This document shows, one piece after another, positions 47,046 through 56,158 of a stretch of 64,000 nt of DNA. The notes under the pieces were generated by a model. That model did no database searches. It saw only the letters and a program-made list of their open reading frames with translations, and was not told the origin of the DNA. Position numbers and translations under genes: made by a program. The stretch comes from Exiguobacterium sp. Helios (lineage in GTDB: Bacteria > Bacillota > Bacilli > Exiguobacteriales > Exiguobacteriaceae). Positions within the stretch are counted from its first letter, which is position 1; each line of letters starts with the position of its first letter. The stretch is from assembly GCF_014524545.1 (NCBI RefSeq), contig NZ_CP053557.1, positions 459,501 to 523,500 of the forward strand. The letters are read 5' to 3'.

Positions 47046-47625
47046 TCTCTTATTATTTCTCACCGTGGTGCTTGCAGGGTGTGGAGGAGTAGAAGAGGCT
47101 TCTCCGCCGCGCTCTGAGGAACCGGCACCACCTGTCGTCGAATCACCGGCACCAAAGTCTGACTCAAAAGCAGAAGCCGTCGAAACATTCATACCGAACC
47201 GTTTAAAAATCCCGGCGATCGATGTGAATGCAAAGATTGAAGTCGTTGGAAAAGATGATAAGGGACGGATGGATGTTCCGAAGCAGACGGATCAAGTCGG
47301 TTGGTACCAATACGGGGCAAAAGCCAATCAGACCGGCAATGTCATTTTGGCAGGACATTTAGATGACACGGATGGTCCGGCTGTCTTTTATGACTTGGCA
47401 AAAGTGAAACGGGGACAACGGATTGAAGTAAGTTCTAAAACGGGAGAACAGGTTTCATACGTGGTGACGAACGTAATGTCTTATCCCGTTGACCAGGCAC
47501 CTGTCGGATCAATTTTTGGTGCGACACTTGCGCAACGTTTAACGTTAATCACCTGTGTCGGAACGTTTACCCAATCAAAAGGATACGATCAGCGATTGGT
47601 TGTGACGGCCGAACAGGAAAAATAA
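47017..47625 (+). CDS. Class F sortase, lipoprotein-like N-terminus
   Basis: 202 residues. N-terminal hydrophobic segment with lipobox LAGC at about residue 22, so it may be a lipid-anchored enzyme, unusual among sortases, which usually keep an N-terminal transmembrane helix. Sortase fold motifs: VILAGHLDD (His), LTLITCVGTF (Cys), YDQRLVVTA (Arg). A Pro-rich linker (residues 30-55) separates anchor and domain. Overlaps the DUF4397 gene by 29 bases in another frame, so the pair is tightly coupled; the ATG at 47017 has only a weak ribosome site, consistent with coupling. Expected to anchor the MPDTG protein. Confidence 0.83.
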   Translation: MSSVVNKTRNLLLFLTVVLAGCGGVEEASPPRSEEPAPPVVESPAPKSDSKAEAVETFIPNRLKIPAIDVNAKIEVVGKDDKGRMDVPKQTDQVGWYQYGAKANQTGNVILAGHLDDTDGPAVFYDLAKVKRGQRIEVSSKTGEQVSYVVTNVMSYPVDQAPVGSIFGATLAQRLTLITCVGTFTQSKGYDQRLVVTAEQEK

Positions 47626-47665
47626 ACGAAGGGACCTCTCCGTTAGCGGAAAGGTCCCTTCGTTT
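47624..47665. terminator. Bidirectional terminator between sortase and hemAT
   Basis: AAACGAAGGGACCT/AGGTCCCTTCGTTT with inner TCCG/CGGA and T-runs on both sides. Confidence 0.9.
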
Positions 47666-47676
47666 ATTTCGTTTGC

Positions 47677-48984
47677 TCAAGTATTGACTTCAGAAGCGGC
47701 AACGAGATCTGTCGTTAAGGCAGACAATCCTTGGGTCGTCTGACTGATTCCTTGAATCGTTTGAACGATTTGGCTTAAGTCGTTTTTGTTGCGACCGAAC
47801 ATCTCCAGATAGTTTTCCATTTCCTGTTTAACGGTATGGATACCGCTCTTCACTTGTTGAAGTTCGTTACGGGAAGCAGAATTTGACCGGGTGATATCAT
47901 CCATTTGGGAAACGAGTTCATTGATGTTCCCGTTATTTTTTTGAATCAACGTATTGATACTGCTGCTGAGTAATTTCGCATTTTCCGCCAAGTTACGGAC
48001 TTCGATTGCGACGACAGAGAATCCTTTACCGTGTTCACCGGCACGAGCCGCTTCAATGGAAGCATTCAAGGCAAGTAAGTTCGTCTGATTGGCAATATCT
48101 TCGATGCCTTGTGTCATCTTGACGATTTCGTCTGATGTCGTTTTCAGTTGCTGGATACTTGTCAATGAAGTACTGACCTGTTCCGTTGCCTGTACAAACT
48201 GCTGCTCCATTTTATCCATTTTCGTCTCATTTTCTGACGTCAATCCGACCAGATTACGGCTTGTTTTTTCCGTTTGATCCGTTTCGGATAAGATTTGTGT
48301 CGCCCGGCGGCTCGTCTCGGAAATCGCTTCTTCCGTCTGTTCGACGGTGCTTGCGACTTCTTGACTGACACGGACGACGTCCTGCAACAGACGGCTCCGT
48401 GATTCGTTGGCTGCACTCACTTCATGCAAGCGGGCATCAACATACTGGCTTGTCACGATTTGAGCATCAAGATTCATCGCATGATTCAGCGCCAGAATCG
48501 CATTCGTCAATCGTGCCGGATCATGTTGGAAATGTTCGACGATTTTTGGAATCAACAATGTATTGAACGCCGCATAAGAAGCGATGAACCAAGTCACCGG
48601 GACGAAGTTACGGTTATGGGTTTTCCCCATTCGTGTCCGCATCGCAAGAAATTTATCATCCATATTTCCTGTCAATAAACTACCGAAGTAGTCGGCAAAT
48701 ACTTTTTTCAGACGTTCGCGTGTGGATGAATTTTGAGCGATTTGAACCATTTCAGGATGAAGAAGTAAATGATCAAGTACTTGCTCGAGCACTTCATCCA
48801 AAATGCTGTTGACGATAGGCGCCATGGCTTTCAAAGTTTGCAGATGTTCTTCCGTATAGCCCATGTATTCCAGGCGTCCGGTTAAGGTCGGATCACTGGT
48901 TTTAGTGATTAGTCGTTTGTCTGGGAATCCGATTGTCGCCTGATAGGTCGACATCGATGATTTAGCTTTAAATGGATTGCGCAC
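47677..48984 (-). CDS. hemAT: Heme-based aerotaxis transducer (globin-coupled chemoreceptor)
   Basis: 435 residues, soluble. N-terminal globin domain (about 45-195) with [18 protein letters not shown] carrying the proximal His region; C-terminal MCP signalling domain (about 215-430) with [24 protein letters not shown] as the hairpin tip. Senses O2 and passes the signal to CheA/CheW, as shown for B. subtilis HemAT. Start GTG at 48984, preceded by CGGGGGC. Upstream, GCCGATAA on the minus strand suggests a SigD promoter. The cytoplasmic MCP domain lacks transmembrane segments, as expected. Confidence 0.92.
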   Translation of the reverse strand: MRNPFKAKSSMSTYQATIGFPDKRLITKTSDPTLTGRLEYMGYTEEHLQTLKAMAPIVNSILDEVLEQVLDHLLLHPEMVQIAQNSSTRERLKKVFADYFGSLLTGNMDDKFLAMRTRMGKTHNRNFVPVTWFIASYAAFNTLLIPKIVEHFQHDPARLTNAILALNHAMNLDAQIVTSQYVDARLHEVSAANESRSRLLQDVVRVSQEVASTVEQTEEAISETSRRATQILSETDQTEKTSRNLVGLTSENETKMDKMEQQFVQATEQVSTSLTSIQQLKTTSDEIVKMTQGIEDIANQTNLLALNASIEAARAGEHGKGFSVVAIEVRNLAENAKLLSSSINTLIQKNNGNINELVSQMDDITRSNSASRNELQQVKSGIHTVKQEMENYLEMFGRNKNDLSQIVQTIQGISQTTQGLSALTTDLVAASEVNT

Positions 48985-49032
48985 GATATGCCCCCGATTT
49001 TCTTGGAATTAAGATTTTTAATGTCTTATTTG

Positions 49033-49040
49033 TTATCGGC
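49033..49040 (-). promoter_or_regulatory. SigD-like -10 element upstream of hemAT
   Basis: Minus strand reads GCCGATAA, matching seven of eight positions of the SigD -10 consensus GCCGATAT. The -35 at 15-base spacing is poor. Confidence 0.45.
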
Positions 49041-49115
49041 TGTTTTAAGAACTCTGATAATCGTTTTCTGAAGAATTTGTCGGATGTGAATAAAGTATTG
49101 ACCTGAAATCAAAAA

Positions 49116-49138
49116 ACTCATGATCAAGGACCATGAGT
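49116..49138 (-). terminator. Terminator of the 74-residue gene
   Basis: ACTCATG/CATGAGT stem, followed by TTTTTTG on the minus strand. Confidence 0.75.
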
Positions 49139-49191
49139 GGAATGACCGCTTCTGAAACGAAGGGTACCTGCTATATATGTCAAACGGTGAT

Positions 49192-49416
49192 TTAAACCGG
49201 TTGATCTTCTTGGAAGGCTTTTTTGGCATCGACAATCGATCGCATCCGATTCACACAAGTTTGGACGAATTGAATGTCGATGGACGTAAACCGGGTGACA
49301 GGTCCTTTGGCTGATTCAGCACTGAATGTGAAGGTTCCGAGATTCCAAAGTTCGATTTTAAATCGTTTTCCTTTGTTGTCATCGAAGTGTTCTACGAATT
49401 CGATTTTCGGTACCAT
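49192..49416 (-). CDS. Small hypothetical protein (74 residues)
   Basis: Not recognised. Soluble; VPKIEFVEHFDDNKGKRFKI at the N-terminus then LWNLGTFTFSAESAKGPVTR, and a C-terminal helix around SIDIQFVQTCVNRMRSIVDA with a single Cys. AAGGAGGGG lies seven bases before the ATG at 49416, and a terminator follows the gene, so a real short gene is likely. No functional guess; neighbours are hemAT and copZ. Confidence 0.65.
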   Translation of the reverse strand: MVPKIEFVEHFDDNKGKRFKIELWNLGTFTFSAESAKGPVTRFTSIDIQFVQTCVNRMRSIVDAKKAFQEDQPV

Positions 49417-49500
49417 ACGAACCCCTCCTTGTAGAACCATTCCCGTTTTTTTCAAAATAAAAAAGCCAAACTGCATGTTTCGCGCAGTTTGACTAAAAAA

Positions 49501-49707
49501 TTAGGCAGTCGGAACATCGTATCCAATTTCTTCAATCGCTTCGACGAGACGTTCTGTTGCGACGTCTTCATGTGTCACCGTAACATTGTTGTCTGCAAGT
49601 GAGACGGTTGCATTCGTTACACCATTGAGTTCGTTTAACGCCGATTCGACGCTTGCTTTACAGTGATTGCACGTCATTCCGACGACAGTTAAAGTTGTTT
49701 CTTTCAT
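49501..49707 (-). CDS. copZ: Copper chaperone CopZ
   Basis: 68 residues, single heavy-metal-associated domain with GMTCNHCKAS (MxCxxC, residues about 10-16). Delivers Cu(I) to CopA. Overlaps copA by four bases on the same strand. Starts at ATG 49707; the upstream open frame lies within copA. Confidence 0.95.
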   Translation of the reverse strand: MKETTLTVVGMTCNHCKASVESALNELNGVTNATVSLADNNVTVTHEDVATERLVEAIEEIGYDVPTA

Positions 49708-51836
49708 GATTGGTTTCCTCCTTTGGATAGTGGAATACGTTTTAAGCGTAACGCATTTGTGACGACAGAGACAGAGCTGAATGCCATCGCGGCACCTGCG
49801 ACCCAAGGGGCAAGCAGGCCGAGGCAGGCAATCGGAATCCCGATTGCATTATAACCGAGGGCGAAAAACAGATTCTGCCGAATGTTCTTCATCGTTTGTT
49901 CGCTGAGCCGGATGGCTGTAAGGACTTGCTGCAGGTCATGTCCAAGTAACGTGACATCTGCCGCTTCGAGTGCGACATCTGTTCCGCTGCCGAGGGCAAT
50001 CCCGACATTTGCCGTCGCAAGAGCCGGCGCATCATTGATCCCGTCTCCGACCATCGCGACCCGTTGTCCTTTCGATTGAAGGGCTTTGATATGATCAGCT
50101 TTTTCAATCGGCAGGACATCGGAAAAGACATTGGTCTGTGGAATCTGAAGTTCCGTTGCGAGTTGTAGGGCGACTTCGCGCCGGTCTCCGGTCAGCAGGT
50201 AAACCGCTTTTGTCTGCTGAATCTCCTGAATGACCTGTTTGGTAGTCGGTTTCAGCTCATCCCGGATCGCATAACCCGCTTCAATCGTTCCGTTTACCGT
50301 GACATACACAACGGTTGCGCCGACAGATGTCCAGTCGGGCAGGGAGAAGCCGTGTTCCTCCATCATCCGTGCCGACCCGACCATGATGTCCTGATTCATA
50401 ATCGATCCCCGGACACCGCGTCCCGGATCGACTGTAAAGTGTTCGATGTCAAAGACGACATCGCGCTCTTCGGTAATGGCATGAGCCAGTGGATGTTCCG
50501 ATTTTTTTTCAAGAGCCGCTGCAAAATCGAGTGCCTGTTCCTGTCCGAACGTCTCGATCACGACCGGGCGGCCAATCGTCAATGTTCCGGTCTTATCAAA
50601 GACAACAGCATCCACGTGTTGTAACGACTCGAGTTGTGCTCCTCCTTTAAACAAAACACCGTGTTCTGCCCCTTTACCCGTCCCGACCATGATCGATGTC
50701 GGAGTCGCAAGACCGAGGGCACAGGGACAGGCAATAACGAGAACGGCAATTGCCGGACGAATCGCTTCGGCGAATGAACCGGTCGTCCACCACCAGACGG
50801 CAAGCGTCACGAGTGCTATGGCGACGACGATCGGGACGAAGATACCGGAAATCCGGTCGGCCTGACGCTGAATAGGGGCTTTTTCCGTTTGCGCTTGTTC
50901 GACGACACGGATGATGCTTGCGAGCATCGTCTCCTGACCGACTTTCGTGGCTTGAATCGTCAGGTGACCGTTCGTGTTCAAGGTCCCGCCGATTACAACA
51001 TCCTCGATTCCTTTATGAGCCGGAAGTGGTTCTCCGGTCAACATCGATTCGTCGAGATAAGCATCACCGGCTGTGATGACACCGTCGACCGGAATTTTTT
51101 GACCGGGTTTAACGATCAACTGCATGCCGGGTTGAACCTGATCGAGTGAAACCGTCCGCTCGACGCCTTGCTCCAGGACGATAGCATCTGTCGCCTGCAA
51201 GGAAAGGAGGCTTTTGATGGCACCCGTTGTTTTTTGTTTGGCACGATCCTCGAGGACTTTTCCGAGCAGGACGAGCGTAATCAGAACAGCACTGGTCTCA
51301 AAGTAGAGATTCGGCATCACCGAGTGAATCATCATTTCGGCAACGGAATAGAAATAGGCTGCGGACGTTCCAAGTACGACCAGGACGTCCATGTTGGCAC
51401 TCCCGCTCCGAAGACTTTTATAGGCACCGACATAGAAGGGGGCACCGATGATGAACTGGACCGGCGTCGCCAGGGCGAACTGCAGCCAGGGGTTCATGAG
51501 CCAAGGCAGATGGATCGGACTGTTCGGAATGTGGGAGACCATACTGAGCAGTAACGGCAGGGACAAGAAAGCGGCAATCCAAAAACGGTAGAGCATCCGG
51601 CGGTTTTGCACCTGTTCGTGTGGCGTCGTTTTAATCGTGGCACCATATCCGATTTTTTTAATCTTATCTAAAATCAGTTGTTCATCCATCTCTTCCGGAA
51701 CATCAATCCGTGCTGTTTCGAGCGGCAGGTTGACGGTGGCTTCGACTCCGTCCATCCGGTTCAAGACCTTTTCTATCCGGGCCGAACAGGCCGCACACGT
51801 CATGCCTTCGATATTCAGTTCCATCGTTTTCGACAT
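49704..51836 (-). CDS. copA: Copper-exporting P-type ATPase CopA
   Basis: 710 residues. One N-terminal HMA domain with GMTCAACSARIE; B. subtilis CopA has two. Eight membrane helices; Cu site CPCALGLATPT, phosphorylation DKTGTLT, and MVGDGINDAPAL. Exports Cu(I). Operon csoR-copA-copZ. The HP motif SEHPLAHAI is present, confirming the PIB-1 subclass. Confidence 0.96.
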   Translation of the reverse strand: MSKTMELNIEGMTCAACSARIEKVLNRMDGVEATVNLPLETARIDVPEEMDEQLILDKIKKIGYGATIKTTPHEQVQNRRMLYRFWIAAFLSLPLLLSMVSHIPNSPIHLPWLMNPWLQFALATPVQFIIGAPFYVGAYKSLRSGSANMDVLVVLGTSAAYFYSVAEMMIHSVMPNLYFETSAVLITLVLLGKVLEDRAKQKTTGAIKSLLSLQATDAIVLEQGVERTVSLDQVQPGMQLIVKPGQKIPVDGVITAGDAYLDESMLTGEPLPAHKGIEDVVIGGTLNTNGHLTIQATKVGQETMLASIIRVVEQAQTEKAPIQRQADRISGIFVPIVVAIALVTLAVWWWTTGSFAEAIRPAIAVLVIACPCALGLATPTSIMVGTGKGAEHGVLFKGGAQLESLQHVDAVVFDKTGTLTIGRPVVIETFGQEQALDFAAALEKKSEHPLAHAITEERDVVFDIEHFTVDPGRGVRGSIMNQDIMVGSARMMEEHGFSLPDWTSVGATVVYVTVNGTIEAGYAIRDELKPTTKQVIQEIQQTKAVYLLTGDRREVALQLATELQIPQTNVFSDVLPIEKADHIKALQSKGQRVAMVGDGINDAPALATANVGIALGSGTDVALEAADVTLLGHDLQQVLTAIRLSEQTMKNIRQNLFFALGYNAIGIPIACLGLLAPWVAGAAMAFSSVSVVTNALRLKRIPLSKGGNQS

Positions 51837-51848
51837 TGAAATCCCTCC

Positions 51849-52145
51849 TTACTTCTTAAGACGGGCAATAACGGCCATCAGTTCATCAACGTAGACATCT
51901 GTATCCTGTTTGCCGGTCGCCGCATCGTGCATACACATTTTGACGTGGCGTTCGATGACCTGCAACTCGACTTGGCGGAGCGCCGCTTGAATCGATGCGG
52001 TCTGGGTCAGGATATCGATACAATACCGGTCTTCTGCGACCATGTTGGCAATGCCGCGGACTTGGCCTTCAATTCGTTTTAAACGTTTCAATAAGGCGTC
52101 TTGTTCTTCCGCGGAACGGGGAACAAGAGGATGATCATGCGTCAT
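51849..52145 (-). CDS. csoR: Copper-sensing repressor CsoR
   Basis: 98 residues, all-helical CsoR/RcnR family. Copper triad Cys-His-Cys visible: DRYCIDILTQ, VIERHVKMCMH. Represses its own operon in the apo form and releases on Cu(I). ATG at 52145 with GAGGTG upstream. The operator lies in its promoter 47-61 bases upstream. Confidence 0.93.
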   Translation of the reverse strand: MTHDHPLVPRSAEEQDALLKRLKRIEGQVRGIANMVAEDRYCIDILTQTASIQAALRQVELQVIERHVKMCMHDAATGKQDTDVYVDELMAVIARLKK

Positions 52146-52180
52146 GGGGAACACCTCTTTCTTGGTTAGTTGATACATTG

Positions 52181-52209
52181 AGTATATCATATAGGTATAG
52201 GGGGTACTA
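52181..52209 (-). promoter_or_regulatory. csoR-copA-copZ promoter with CsoR-type operator
   Basis: Minus strand: TAGTAC, 17 bases, TATACT. Within the spacer and -35 lies TACCCCCTATACCTA (52192-52206), a C/G-rich pseudo-palindrome of the CsoR box type (compare TACCCN5-7GGGTA). Confidence 0.65.
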
Positions 52210-52437
52210 GTATAAAGATTGATTTTCAAAAAAACCAAATGAAAAAGGCAACGGATTTGGTGTCCGTCGCCTAATCATCAAAGAAAAAGTGTTCGTTTGC
52301 TCGAAATCGCTTCCTAGGAAAAAAACAAGCAGGAGCGACCCTGCAGCGAAGCGAAGCGGCGCGATGATTGTTCCAGGAAAACGATTCAAAGCAAACAACA
52401 AGAGGTTCTTCCCGATAACGGGAAAAACCTCTTGGCG
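52210..52437. other. Intergenic region with terminator and inverted-repeat element
   Basis: Between the csoR promoter and the DHA2 pump terminator. Contains a minus-strand terminator (52247-52271: GGCAACGGA/TCCGTCGCC, followed by five T on the minus strand) and an imperfect inverted repeat, arms 52295-52318 and 52373-52396 (about 16 of 24 positions complementary), with an inner GCAGG/CCTGC stem that is followed by TTGTTTTTTT on the minus strand. Looks like a structured RNA or MITE-like remnant transcribed leftwards. Confidence 0.5.
52399..52434 (-). terminator. Terminator of the DHA2 pump gene
   Basis: CAAGAGGTTCTTCCCG pairing with CGGGAAAAACCTCTTG, one mismatch. Confidence 0.75.
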
Positions 52438-53970
52438 TTATTGATTGGAAACTTGCGGTTTAATGATTTGTTCATTCAACGACCGGTTACTGATGATGTC
52501 TTCCGCTTGGGTCGCCCGTTTAATGAAGAACGACAGAACAAACGCGAGACCTGCGATGAACGTTGAGATGAAGAACGCATAGTTGATGCCGTCAAGCGTT
52601 GCCTGCATGATGATTTGTTGTTTCATCGCGGCTGCGGCTTCCGCTGTGGGTTGGCTCGTCATGTTTTTCGCTGCTTCTTGTGCAAGTTCCGTTCCACGCG
52701 TTTTTGCGTGCGTAGACATGATTGTAACGAGAAGTGCCGTTCCGATTGCACCGGAAACTTGTTGCAACGTATTATTCATCGCCGTTCCGTGTGGATAGTA
52801 ACGCGTCGGTAATTGGTTGAGACCGTTCGTCGAGACCGGCATCATGACCATCGACATCCCGAACATCCGGAGTGAGTAGAGAATGATCAAGTGTGTATAG
52901 GTCGTATCCATTTTAAGCTGACTGAAATAATAACTCGTGACGACGGTGATGAACAAGCCTGTGATGGCAAGTGGACGACCGCCGATTTTATCAAACAGTT
53001 TCCCGTTGATCGGTGACATGACCGCCATGAGGATCGCACCCGGTAGTAACATCAGACCGGCATCGAGCGGAGAAATTCCGCGAATCGTCTGAACGTAAAT
53101 CGGTAACAGCAACATACCGGAGAACATCGCGATTGTGACGACCATCGAGATGACGGACGATAAAGCAAACATCGGATAACGGTAAATTTTGAAGTTCAGC
53201 ATCGGACGTTCCATTTTCAACTGACGTGTGATGAACGTGACGAGTGCGACGACTCCGATAATCAACGCTAAAATGACTTGCAGACTGTCCCAACCTTTTG
53301 AGCCGGCAGAACTGAAACCATAGAGCAGACCGCCGAATCCGAAGGACGACAAGACGACAGACATAAAGTCGAGTTTAGCGTTAGACCGTTCTTTTACATC
53401 ACGAAGCAGGACGAATCCGGCAACGAGGACAAGTAAGGCGATTGGTGTAATGAAGTGGAACAACATCCGCCAATCGTAATGTTCGATGATCCAACCGGAA
53501 AGAGTTGGACCAATTGCGGGAGCACCCATCATGATGAGTCCGAAGAAGCCCATCGCCGTTCCGCGTTTTTCAATCGGGAAGCTGACGAGCATGACGTTCA
53601 TCAGAAGCGGCATCATGATTGCGGATCCGGAAGCCTGGACCATCCGTCCGGCAAGCAAGACCGGGAAAGCATCCGCGAAGCCGGCAAGAATCGTACCGGC
53701 AGAGAACAACGTCATCGCGAGCAGGAACAGACGACGGACTGAGAATTTTTGAATCAGGAAAGCAGAGGTCGGGATCAAAATCCCGTTGACGAGCATGAAA
53801 CCGGTCGATAACCACTGGACCGTTGACGTTTCAATTTCAAGATCCTTCATGATGGAAGGTAAAGCAATGTTCAGTAATGTGTTATTTAAAAAAGCGATAA
53901 AGGCACCAATCATCAATACGGCAAGGATGCCGTAAGGGGGACGAGCGGTAGCAGATTTTTCGTGTGACAT
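52438..53970 (-). CDS. DHA2-family multidrug MFS transporter (EmrB/QacA type)
   Basis: 14-helix drug:proton antiporter of 510 residues. Signs: AFLNNTLLNIALPSIMKDL in TM1, LAGRMVQASGSAIMMPLLMN, and motif C MGAPAIGPTLSGWIIEHYDWR. Long loop between TM13 and TM14 (TAEAAAAMKQQIIMQATLDG). ATG at 53970 with AAGGAGG, 33 bases into a longer open frame. Substrates unknown; multidrug or toxin export is typical. Confidence 0.93.
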   Translation of the reverse strand: MSHEKSATARPPYGILAVLMIGAFIAFLNNTLLNIALPSIMKDLEIETSTVQWLSTGFMLVNGILIPTSAFLIQKFSVRRLFLLAMTLFSAGTILAGFADAFPVLLAGRMVQASGSAIMMPLLMNVMLVSFPIEKRGTAMGFFGLIMMGAPAIGPTLSGWIIEHYDWRMLFHFITPIALLVLVAGFVLLRDVKERSNAKLDFMSVVLSSFGFGGLLYGFSSAGSKGWDSLQVILALIIGVVALVTFITRQLKMERPMLNFKIYRYPMFALSSVISMVVTIAMFSGMLLLPIYVQTIRGISPLDAGLMLLPGAILMAVMSPINGKLFDKIGGRPLAITGLFITVVTSYYFSQLKMDTTYTHLIILYSLRMFGMSMVMMPVSTNGLNQLPTRYYPHGTAMNNTLQQVSGAIGTALLVTIMSTHAKTRGTELAQEAAKNMTSQPTAEAAAAMKQQIIMQATLDGINYAFFISTFIAGLAFVLSFFIKRATQAEDIISNRSLNEQIIKPQVSNQ

Positions 53971-54139
53971 GGTTTTCCTCCTTAATGAACTAACAGTACA
54001 CAATTCTATACGGTCGTTATATCTGTTGTCTATCTTAATCTGAATTAGCTTGAATTACAAATATTAATAGCTAAGAAAGGTAATTTTATTTGTTATGAAG
54101 AAGACGGGCTGTAATGGAATATGAAATCATCAAAAAAAC

Positions 54140-54180
54140 GTGCGCCTTTTCCTGTTAGGAAGCAACAGGAAAAGGCGCAC
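54140..54180 (-). terminator. Terminator of the SSADH operon
   Basis: Perfect 17-bp stem GTGCGCCTTTTCCTGTT with its complement around a 7-base loop; TTTTTTTG follows on the minus strand. Confidence 0.92.
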
Positions 54181-54200
54181 GCTTAGAAATGCCGGGACAA

Positions 54201-54527
54201 TCATCCGACGTACGTGTGTAAGGCATCTGTCGTGATGTCATAATGAGAGGTCGTCCAGACCGCTTTTCCATCTTGAATGAACAAGACTTGCGGTGATTCA
54301 TGCCGGACGTTGTACTGTTCTGCGATGTGATTCGATAATGTCCGTGCTTCCTGAATCAATAAATAAGCAGTCGGAATTTCTGTCGTATCCGCATACTTCG
54401 TATAGGCGGAAAAACCGGCTGAACTAATCGGACAGGTCGTGCTGTGTTTACAAATCACGAATGTTGCATGTTCGGAAACGAATTGATCAAAGTCGGAAAT
54501 CGATTGTAATTTTCTGAGTTGTGTCAT
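54201..54527 (-). CDS. ytxJ: Bacilliredoxin YtxJ
   Basis: Thioredoxin-fold monothiol bacilliredoxin, 108 residues. Active site CPIS in KHSTTCPISSAGF. Removes bacillithiol mixed disulfides from proteins. Sits five bases after the TPP-enzyme stop, with GGAGG overlapping that gene's end. Its presence in a metabolic operon suggests redox protection or repair of an operon enzyme with reactive cysteine, such as the aldehyde dehydrogenase. Confidence 0.9.
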   Translation of the reverse strand: MTQLRKLQSISDFDQFVSEHATFVICKHSTTCPISSAGFSAYTKYADTTEIPTAYLLIQEARTLSNHIAEQYNVRHESPQVLFIQDGKAVWTTSHYDITTDALHTYVG

Positions 54528-54532
54528 TTTTA

Positions 54533-56158
54533 TCAGCCTCCATAAGTCCGTAAACGGTCACTTAACTTCAGATTTTCCCTGTAATCGACCGGACAGTCAA
54601 TTAAAACGGGTACGTCACTCAGAAAAGCTTGTTCAAGACAACTGGACAGGGTGCCATGTTCTCCGACACGCAGACCAAGTGCTCCAAAGGCGACCGCCAG
54701 TTTGACGAGATCCGGATTGTCGAATTCGATATAAGGTGCACGACCGTACGCTTGCTGTTGTTTCCATTCAATCAGTCCGTATGTGCCGTCGCGCCAGATG
54801 ATGACGACGATCGGCAATTTCAACCGAACTGCGGTCTCGAGATCCTGACCGTTCATTAAGAAGGCACCGTCACCTGAAGCGCAGAGGACACGTTGATCCG
54901 GGTGTAACAGTTTAGCGGCAATCGCACTCGACAAGCCGTATCCCATCGAAGAAAAACCGTTCGAGATAAACAATTGATTAGGGCGTGTCGTCTGAAAATG
55001 CCGTCCGAGCCATACTTTGTGGGCCCCGACGTCTGAAAAAATCATCCCGTCCTCACCGGTTGCCTGTTCGAGCTCACGCACGATGCTTTGGGGATGCAAC
55101 GGAAGGGCAAGGGAATACGTCGCCCGGATTTCCTGACGCAACCGGTCGCGGTCCTGTTGCCATCCGGTCCAGGACCGGTTCGGAATACTTTCCGAAAGCA
55201 GATGCAGAATGTCAGGTAACGATCCAATTAAATTCGCGACGACAGGATAGAACTGATCGATTTCATGCTGATTCGTATCAATATGCAAAACGGGCGTCTG
55301 ATTCGGATTCCACTTCGAGGGCGGCAACTCTGTAATATCGTAGCCGACAGCGATAATCAAATCACTTTGATCCAGAATCCGTTGGTTATAATCGGCATTC
55401 GGTAAGCCGATCGTATGGGCTGCGAGCTCATGAAAAGACGAGATTGTTCCTTTTCCCATCATCGTCTCGACGACAGGGGCGCCTAACCGCTCGAAGAAAG
55501 CATGAAAAGCATCCGTAGCGCCACTCCGGTTGATACCGAATCCGGCAATCACGACCGGCCGTTCTGCTTGTTCGATTTGTAACAGGACATCACTGTCCGT
55601 AACCGATGTCGGATGCAGGAAGGTCGGAGTACTGTCGCGTAAAATCGGTGTCTTGGCATCAACATCGGCTTTTGCGATATCTTCCGGGAACGAGAGATGC
55701 GTCGCACCGGGTTTTTCGGAAACCGCCTTCGCGAAGGCTTGGCGAACGACTTCTGAAATGATGTCTCCCGACACAATCGATGTACTTGCTTTCGTGATCG
55801 GCCGATACATCTCGACTAAATCAAACATTTGATGGGACGCTTTATGTTGGCGCCACGTCGCACCTTGTCCGGTAATGGCGACGACCGGCGAGTGATCCAT
55901 CGTCGCACTTGCGATTCCCGTCATCATGTTGGTCGCTCCGGGACCAAGCGTCGACAGACAAACGCCGGGGCGCCCGCTCAACCGGCCGAACATCGAAGCC
56001 ATGAAGGCGGCATTCGTCTCATGACGTGTCGTGATGAACGTGATATCTGATTTGCTGATTGCTTCAAGTAAGGTGATGTTCTCTTCACCGGGAACGCCGA
56101 AAATGTGCGTGACCCCCTCGGCCTCCAGACACTGGACAAATCGTTCGGCCGCGTTCAT
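54533..56158 (-). CDS. Thiamine-diphosphate-dependent enzyme (acetolactate synthase-like; possible 2-oxoglutarate decarboxylase)
   Basis: 541 residues. N-domain FGVPGEENITLLEAI with the catalytic Glu in TRHETNAAFMASM, a central domain, and a C-domain ThDP-binding motif GDGAFLMNGQDLETAVRLKL. Related to AlsS (acetolactate synthase) but the GEEN segment and the tail CPVDYRENLKLSD differ. It overlaps the SSADH gene by four bases. That pairing is known in cyanobacteria, where a protein annotated as acetolactate synthase is 2-oxoglutarate decarboxylase and feeds SSADH. Alternatives: acetolactate synthase, or another ThDP carboligase. Confidence 0.8.
   Translation of the reverse strand: MNAAERFVQCLEAEGVTHIFGVPGEENITLLEAISKSDITFITTRHETNAAFMASMFGRLSGRPGVCLSTLGPGATNMMTGIASATMDHSPVVAITGQGATWRQHKASHQMFDLVEMYRPITKASTSIVSGDIISEVVRQAFAKAVSEKPGATHLSFPEDIAKADVDAKTPILRDSTPTFLHPTSVTDSDVLLQIEQAERPVVIAGFGINRSGATDAFHAFFERLGAPVVETMMGKGTISSFHELAAHTIGLPNADYNQRILDQSDLIIAVGYDITELPPSKWNPNQTPVLHIDTNQHEIDQFYPVVANLIGSLPDILHLLSESIPNRSWTGWQQDRDRLRQEIRATYSLALPLHPQSIVRELEQATGEDGMIFSDVGAHKVWLGRHFQTTRPNQLFISNGFSSMGYGLSSAIAAKLLHPDQRVLCASGDGAFLMNGQDLETAVRLKLPIVVIIWRDGTYGLIEWKQQQAYGRAPYIEFDNPDLVKLAVAFGALGLRVGEHGTLSSCLEQAFLSDVPVLIDCPVDYRENLKLSDRLRTYGG

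Noticed and set aside
46620-47192. 190-codon antisense frame across DUF4397 and sortase genes
   Set aside because: Cys/Arg-rich composition typical of antisense frames; no Shine-Dalgarno.
52207-52401. 64-codon minus-strand frame between csoR and DHA2
   Set aside because: Crosses a terminator and the inverted-repeat element, no ribosome site.
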